This document shows positions 34,193-36,723 of a DNA stretch of 36,723 bases, in pieces; positions within the stretch are counted from its first letter, which is position 1, and each line of letters starts with the position of its first letter. The notes beneath the pieces are model-generated. The model saw only the letters and a list, made by a program, of their open reading frames with translations, did not search any database and was not told the DNA's origin. Origin of the DNA: Lentimicrobiaceae bacterium (GTDB lineage Bacteria > Bacteroidota > Bacteroidia > Bacteroidales > JAGNHN01); NCBI GenBank assembly GCA_018001695.1, contig JAGNHN010000036.1:1-36723 (forward strand). The letters are read 5' to 3'. Both the position numbers and the translations under genes were made by a program.

Positions 34193-34849
34193 ATGGCACT
34201 TGATAAGAACGGTATAGCAAAGCGAATCGCCAGGGAGCTGCGCGATGGCTACTATGTGAACCTGGGGATAGGTATTCCTACCCTGGTAGCCAATTATATT
34301 CCTGAAGGCATGCAGGTTGTGTTGCATTCGGAGAATGGACTGCTCGGCATCGGGCCTTTTCCCTCGACAGACGAAGTGGATGCAGACCTGATCAATGCGG
34401 GTAAACAAACGGTCACTGCCATTCCCGGAGCCGCCTTCTTTGATTCTGCCGCCAGCTTTGGCATGATCAGGGGTGGGCATATCGACCTGACTGTACTTGG
34501 CGCTTTTGAAGTCTCTGAAAAGGGGGACATCGCTAGCTGGAAAGTCCCGGGCAAACTGGTCAAAGGCATGGGCGGTGCCATGGACCTGGTAGCTTCGGCG
34601 CGCAATATCATCGTGGCCATGCAGCATACAGACAAGGAAGGTGGAAGCAAGTTGCTGAAGGAGTGCACCTTGCCTCTGACCGGCGTACGCTGTGTGAAAA
34701 AGATCGTCACGGATCTCGCTGTAATGGAGATCGTCGCGGAGGGATTTAAGCTGCTGGAAAGGGCTCCCGGGGTCAGCGTTGAAGAGATACGAACCGCCAC
34801 AGAAGGAAACCTGATCATCGATGGGGATATCCCTGAAATGGAACTTTAA
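34193..34849 (+). CDS. 3-oxoacid CoA-transferase subunit B
   Basis: The beta subunit, 218 residues, carries the catalytic Glu in the SENG motif (E47 in [12 protein letters not shown]) that forms the glutamyl-CoA thioester. [13 protein letters not shown] and [13 protein letters not shown] are conserved family segments. It is normal in length, immediately downstream of subunit A, and 30 bases ahead of the lyase-like gene. The two subunits are surely active together; the acyl donor is unknown. Confidence 0.94.
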   Translation: MALDKNGIAKRIARELRDGYYVNLGIGIPTLVANYIPEGMQVVLHSENGLLGIGPFPSTDEVDADLINAGKQTVTAIPGAAFFDSAASFGMIRGGHIDLTVLGAFEVSEKGDIASWKVPGKLVKGMGGAMDLVASARNIIVAMQHTDKEGGSKLLKECTLPLTGVRCVKKIVTDLAVMEIVAEGFKLLERAPGVSVEEIRTATEGNLIIDGDIPEMEL

Positions 34850-34879
34850 TTACGCACCTCATTATCAAAGCCATTGTCT

Positions 34880-35896
34880 ATGAAATCAATGTCCTACCCC
34901 AAAAAAGTTGTGATCGGTGACATCACCGTGCGTGATGGTTTTCAGCATGAAGAGAAATTCATACCCACCGAGGCCAAGATATGGGTGGCAGAGGAATTGG
35001 TCCTGGCCGGTGTCAAGCATATCGAAGTCACAAACTATGGTAATCCCAAGGGCATGCCGCAGTTCAGGGATGCCGACGAGGTGATGAAGGGGATCCGCAA
35101 CAGCAAGCGGATCGGGCATCTGTTGTCCGATGTGAGCATTACCACGGTCACCATCCGTGAAAAGGCCGTCGAGCGTGCCATACAGGCCCGTAAGGACGGG
35201 TATGGGCCGGACAGGATACTGCTGATGGTGTCCACCAGCGAGACCCACCATCGGAAGAACTCAGGTCTGAGCCTGCAGGAATACTGGAAGATGGCGGAAA
35301 AATACATCCCGATGGCCCGCGATGCCGGCATCAAGGTCAACGGAACCGTGAGCACCATCTGGGGATGCCCGATGGAAGGCCCAACGGAGATGAAGGATGC
35401 CATCGCATTTACAAAGCGGTGGCTGGATATCGGCGCCAGCGATGTCGAGCATGCCGATCACGACGGTTCTGCCTCTCCGGACAGGGTGTATGCTTATTTT
35501 TCTGAATTGCTGGACGCCATTCCGAAGCCAGAGAAGCACATCGTGCACCTGCATACCACCAGGGGCTGGGGATTGGCCAATGTCCTGGCCGCATTACAGG
35601 CCGGCATGACCAATTATGAATCAACGCTGGGCGGTATCGGCGGACAGCCGGCCAATTTTGTCGATGGTGTCCCGGTAGCCGGCACAGGCGAATACTATTA
35701 CCGCGATCCGAACATCGTTGGCCTCGTCAGCACTGAAGACATGGTGGTGATGATGGATGAAATGGGCATTGATACCGGCCTCGACGTGGACCATATCCTG
35801 CGCCTGGGCGCCATGGTAGAGCGCATCGTGGGCAGGCGCCTGCGTTCCGAAAGCATCCGCAACGGCAGGGTACAGAAGAAGGGGAGTATGCAGTGA
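34880..35896 (+). CDS. HMG-CoA-lyase-like TIM-barrel enzyme with altered active site
   Basis: A DRE-TIM superfamily protein of 338 residues (HMGL-like domain about 10-295). It keeps R18-D19 (TVRDGFQHE), His223 and His225 (VHLHTTRG), and the STED segment (E286, D287). Classical HMG-CoA lyases have HCHDTYG, a catalytic Cys in GLGGCPYA and an Asn in GN-ATED; here the sites read HLHTTRG, GIGGQP (Gln256) and GLVSTED (Leu). So metal and aldol-cleavage chemistry may persist but the Cys loop is gone. In context it should cleave or form a CoA ester of a 3-hydroxyacid. I start at the ATG (34880) instead of the TTG six bases upstream. The stop codon lies in the repeat array. Confidence 0.85.
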   Translation: MKSMSYPKKVVIGDITVRDGFQHEEKFIPTEAKIWVAEELVLAGVKHIEVTNYGNPKGMPQFRDADEVMKGIRNSKRIGHLLSDVSITTVTIREKAVERAIQARKDGYGPDRILLMVSTSETHHRKNSGLSLQEYWKMAEKYIPMARDAGIKVNGTVSTIWGCPMEGPTEMKDAIAFTKRWLDIGASDVEHADHDGSASPDRVYAYFSELLDAIPKPEKHIVHLHTTRGWGLANVLAALQAGMTNYESTLGGIGGQPANFVDGVPVAGTGEYYYRDPNIVGLVSTEDMVVMMDEMGIDTGLDVDHILRLGAMVERIVGRRLRSESIRNGRVQKKGSMQ

Positions 35897-35910
35897 TCGC
35901 TGACCGGTGT

Positions 35911-36290
35911 GAGATAATTAGGAATTAGGAATTAGGAATTAGGGATTAGGAGTTGGAAATCAGGTAAATACGAATTACAAATTACGAATTACGAATTACG
36001 AATGATTGCTGATCGCTTTGAGATAATTAGGAATTATGAATTAGGAATTAGAGATTAGGAGTTGGAAATCAGGTAAATACGAATTACAAATTACGAATGA
36101 TTGCTGATCGCTTTGAGATAATTAGGAATTAGGAATTAGGGATTAGGAATTGGAAATCAGGTAAATACGATTTACAAATTACGAATTACGAATGATTGCT
36201 GATCGCTTTGAGATAATTAGGAATTAGGAATTAGGGATTAGGAATTGAAAATCAAATAATTACGAATCACGAATTACGAATGCTTGCTGA
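35911..36290. repeat. four tandem AT-rich units (about 95-109 bp)
   Basis: Units begin with GAGATAATTAGG at 35911, 36020, 36115 and 36210 (periods 109, 95, 95). Each has a run of GAATTAGG repeats, a GGAAATCAGGTAAATACG spacer (diverged in the last unit), a run of ACGAATT repeats and, in the first three units, a GATTGCTGATCGCTTT end. Copies differ by point changes and by the number of short inner repeats. Confidence 0.88.
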
Positions 36291-36330
36291 AAACTGATCG
36301 CAGACAACTGATCGCTGATAACTGACCGCT
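36286..36330. repeat. CTGATCGCTG-type tract, first copy
   Basis: Imperfect tandem units of the form AACTGATCGCTGA/ACCGCTG lead from the AT-rich units into the first 118-bp element. Confidence 0.75.
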
Positions 36331-36448
36331 GGTGCACCCAACCCCGTAAGGGTGGTATATTGGTAGCCCGGCGGAATAACCACAGTATCAATCCCCCTCC
36401 CATGACCGGCGATGATAGTTGCATGATGGTGATTGGGAGGGGGGCAGG
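36331..36448. repeat. 118-bp GC-rich element, copy 1
   Basis: The element begins GGTGCACCCAACCCC and ends GGGAGGGGGGCAGG. It matches copy 2 at 116 of 118 positions by my reading (differences in the GTAAGGG/GTAGGGG loop and in GCATG/GCTTG). It contains a ten-base inverted repeat, CCCCCTCCCA (36393-36402) with TGGGAGGGGG (36434-36443). Confidence 0.88.
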
Positions 36449-36457
36449 GGGGAGGGG
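36435..36457 (+). other. G-quadruplex-type G-run
   Basis: Four runs of three or more G (3, 6, 6 and 4) are separated by A, CA and A at the junction of the 118-bp element and the next AT-rich unit. This fits the loose quadruplex pattern. Its right arm also pairs in the element's hairpin, so the two structures would compete. Confidence 0.55.
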
Positions 36458-36540
36458 AGATAATTAGGAATTAGGAATTAGGGATTAGGAAATGGAAATC
36501 AGGTAAATACGAATTACAAATTACGAATTACGAATGATTG
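36457..36540. repeat. fifth AT-rich unit
   Basis: The unit begins with GAGATAATTAGG right after the G-run and contains the same GAATTAGG, GGAAATCAGGTAAATACG and ACGAATT parts as the first four. Confidence 0.85.
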
Positions 36541-36605
36541 CTGATCGCTGATCGCTGACCGCTGATCGCTGTTCGCTGTCAACTGATCGCTGACAACTGA
36601 TCGCT
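36537..36605. repeat. CTGATCGCTG-type tract, second copy
   Basis: A longer run of CTGATCGCTGA/CCGCTG/TTCGCTG variants links the fifth AT-rich unit to the second 118-bp element. Confidence 0.75.
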
Positions 36606-36723
36606 GGTGCACCCAACCCCGTAGGGGTGGTATATTGGTAGCCCGGCGGAATAACCACAGTATCAATCCCCCTCCCATGACCGGCGATGATAGTTGCTTG
36701 ATGGTGATTGGGAGGGGGGCAGG
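36606..36723. repeat. 118-bp GC-rich element, copy 2 (at window edge)
   Basis: It starts 275 bases after copy 1 and reaches the window end with the same GGGAGGGGGGCAGG close, so a full element is present. Copy 2 has a perfect ACCCC-GTA-GGGGT stem near its start, which one base change weakens in copy 1. Confidence 0.88.

Larger units (their letters stand above)
35894..36723. repeat. non-coding composite repeat array
   Basis: No gene is visible after the lyase-like CDS. The whole stretch is built of three elements: AT-rich units that start GAGATAATTAGG, CTGATCGCTG-type tracts, and a 118-base GC-rich element. The array continues past the window end. Confidence 0.9.

Noticed and set aside
33480-34627. 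246- and 256-residue minus-strand frames over the CoA-transferase genes
   Set aside because: They overlap each other and the clearly conserved CoA-transferase subunits; typical shadows in GC-richer genes.
35911-36540. CRISPR array
   Set aside because: The repeated units are contiguous and diverged, contain inner microsatellites and lack unique spacers of regular length; no cas genes are near.
1-36723. tRNA, rRNA or riboswitch genes
   Set aside because: I saw no cloverleaf, rRNA core sequence or recognisable riboswitch in the gaps, though short structured RNAs cannot be excluded without a covariance search.

Overview
The window is a piece of a Bacteroidota chromosome. The evidence is a type IX secretion (T9SS) operon (porP/sprF, gldK, gldL, gldM, gldN), a T9SS lipoprotein PorW/SprE, a secreted peptidase carrying a T9SS C-terminal sorting domain, a CarboxypepD-reg/TonB-dependent receptor, a 'Fibrobacter succinogenes major paralogous domain' protein, and several promoters with the phylum's TTG / TAnnTTTG elements. 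The order or family cannot be fixed from the sequence alone. The left edge (1-266) holds the tail of an unidentified ORF followed by a C-terminal scrap of a TIGR01777/SDR39U1 epimerase, which suggests an old insertion or rearrangement.

Minus-strand block 261-3953: porW/sprE, a bactofilin, an AtpZ-like protein and a small four-helix membrane protein in the AtpI position. Divergent from it, 4152-7557 is a tight trio: an M23 peptidase, dxr (isoprenoid synthesis) and rseP (site-2 protease), closed by a hairpin terminator. Next comes the T9SS core operon porP-gldK-gldL-gldM-gldN (7810-13820), which ends in a strong terminator whose T-run merges into the promoter of recG. recG is followed by pheT. 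A convergent M1 metallopeptidase (18626-20995) is a likely cargo of the same T9SS.

Plus-strand block 21291-25049: a TolC-like outer-membrane factor, an HlyD/MacA-type adaptor, tsaB (tRNA t6A synthesis) and a 54-residue CxxC/HxxxC protein. Minus-strand block 25160-28360 looks like a metal-handling operon: a Cys/His-rich small protein, a TonB-dependent receptor and a periplasmic HMA-domain protein with a His-rich tail. A lone FISUMP surface protein (28620-30074) follows.

The right-hand operon (30239-35896) is acyl-CoA catabolism: enoyl-CoA hydratase, 3-hydroxyacyl-CoA dehydrogenase, an Old Yellow Enzyme-type reductase, both subunits of a 3-oxoacid CoA-transferase and an HMG-CoA-lyase-like enzyme that lacks the canonical catalytic Cys. 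Its promoter carries a 14-bp perfect palindrome over the -33 element. The window ends in over 800 bp of non-coding composite repeats: about 95-109 bp AT-rich units, CTGATCGCTG-type tracts, and two nearly identical 118-bp GC-rich elements with a long hairpin and a G-quadruplex-type G-run.

The points I consider most worth checking are the HMG-CoA-lyase-like enzyme with altered active site, the palindrome over its operon's promoter, the small CCHC-type protein next to tsaB, the metal operon, and the composite repeat array.
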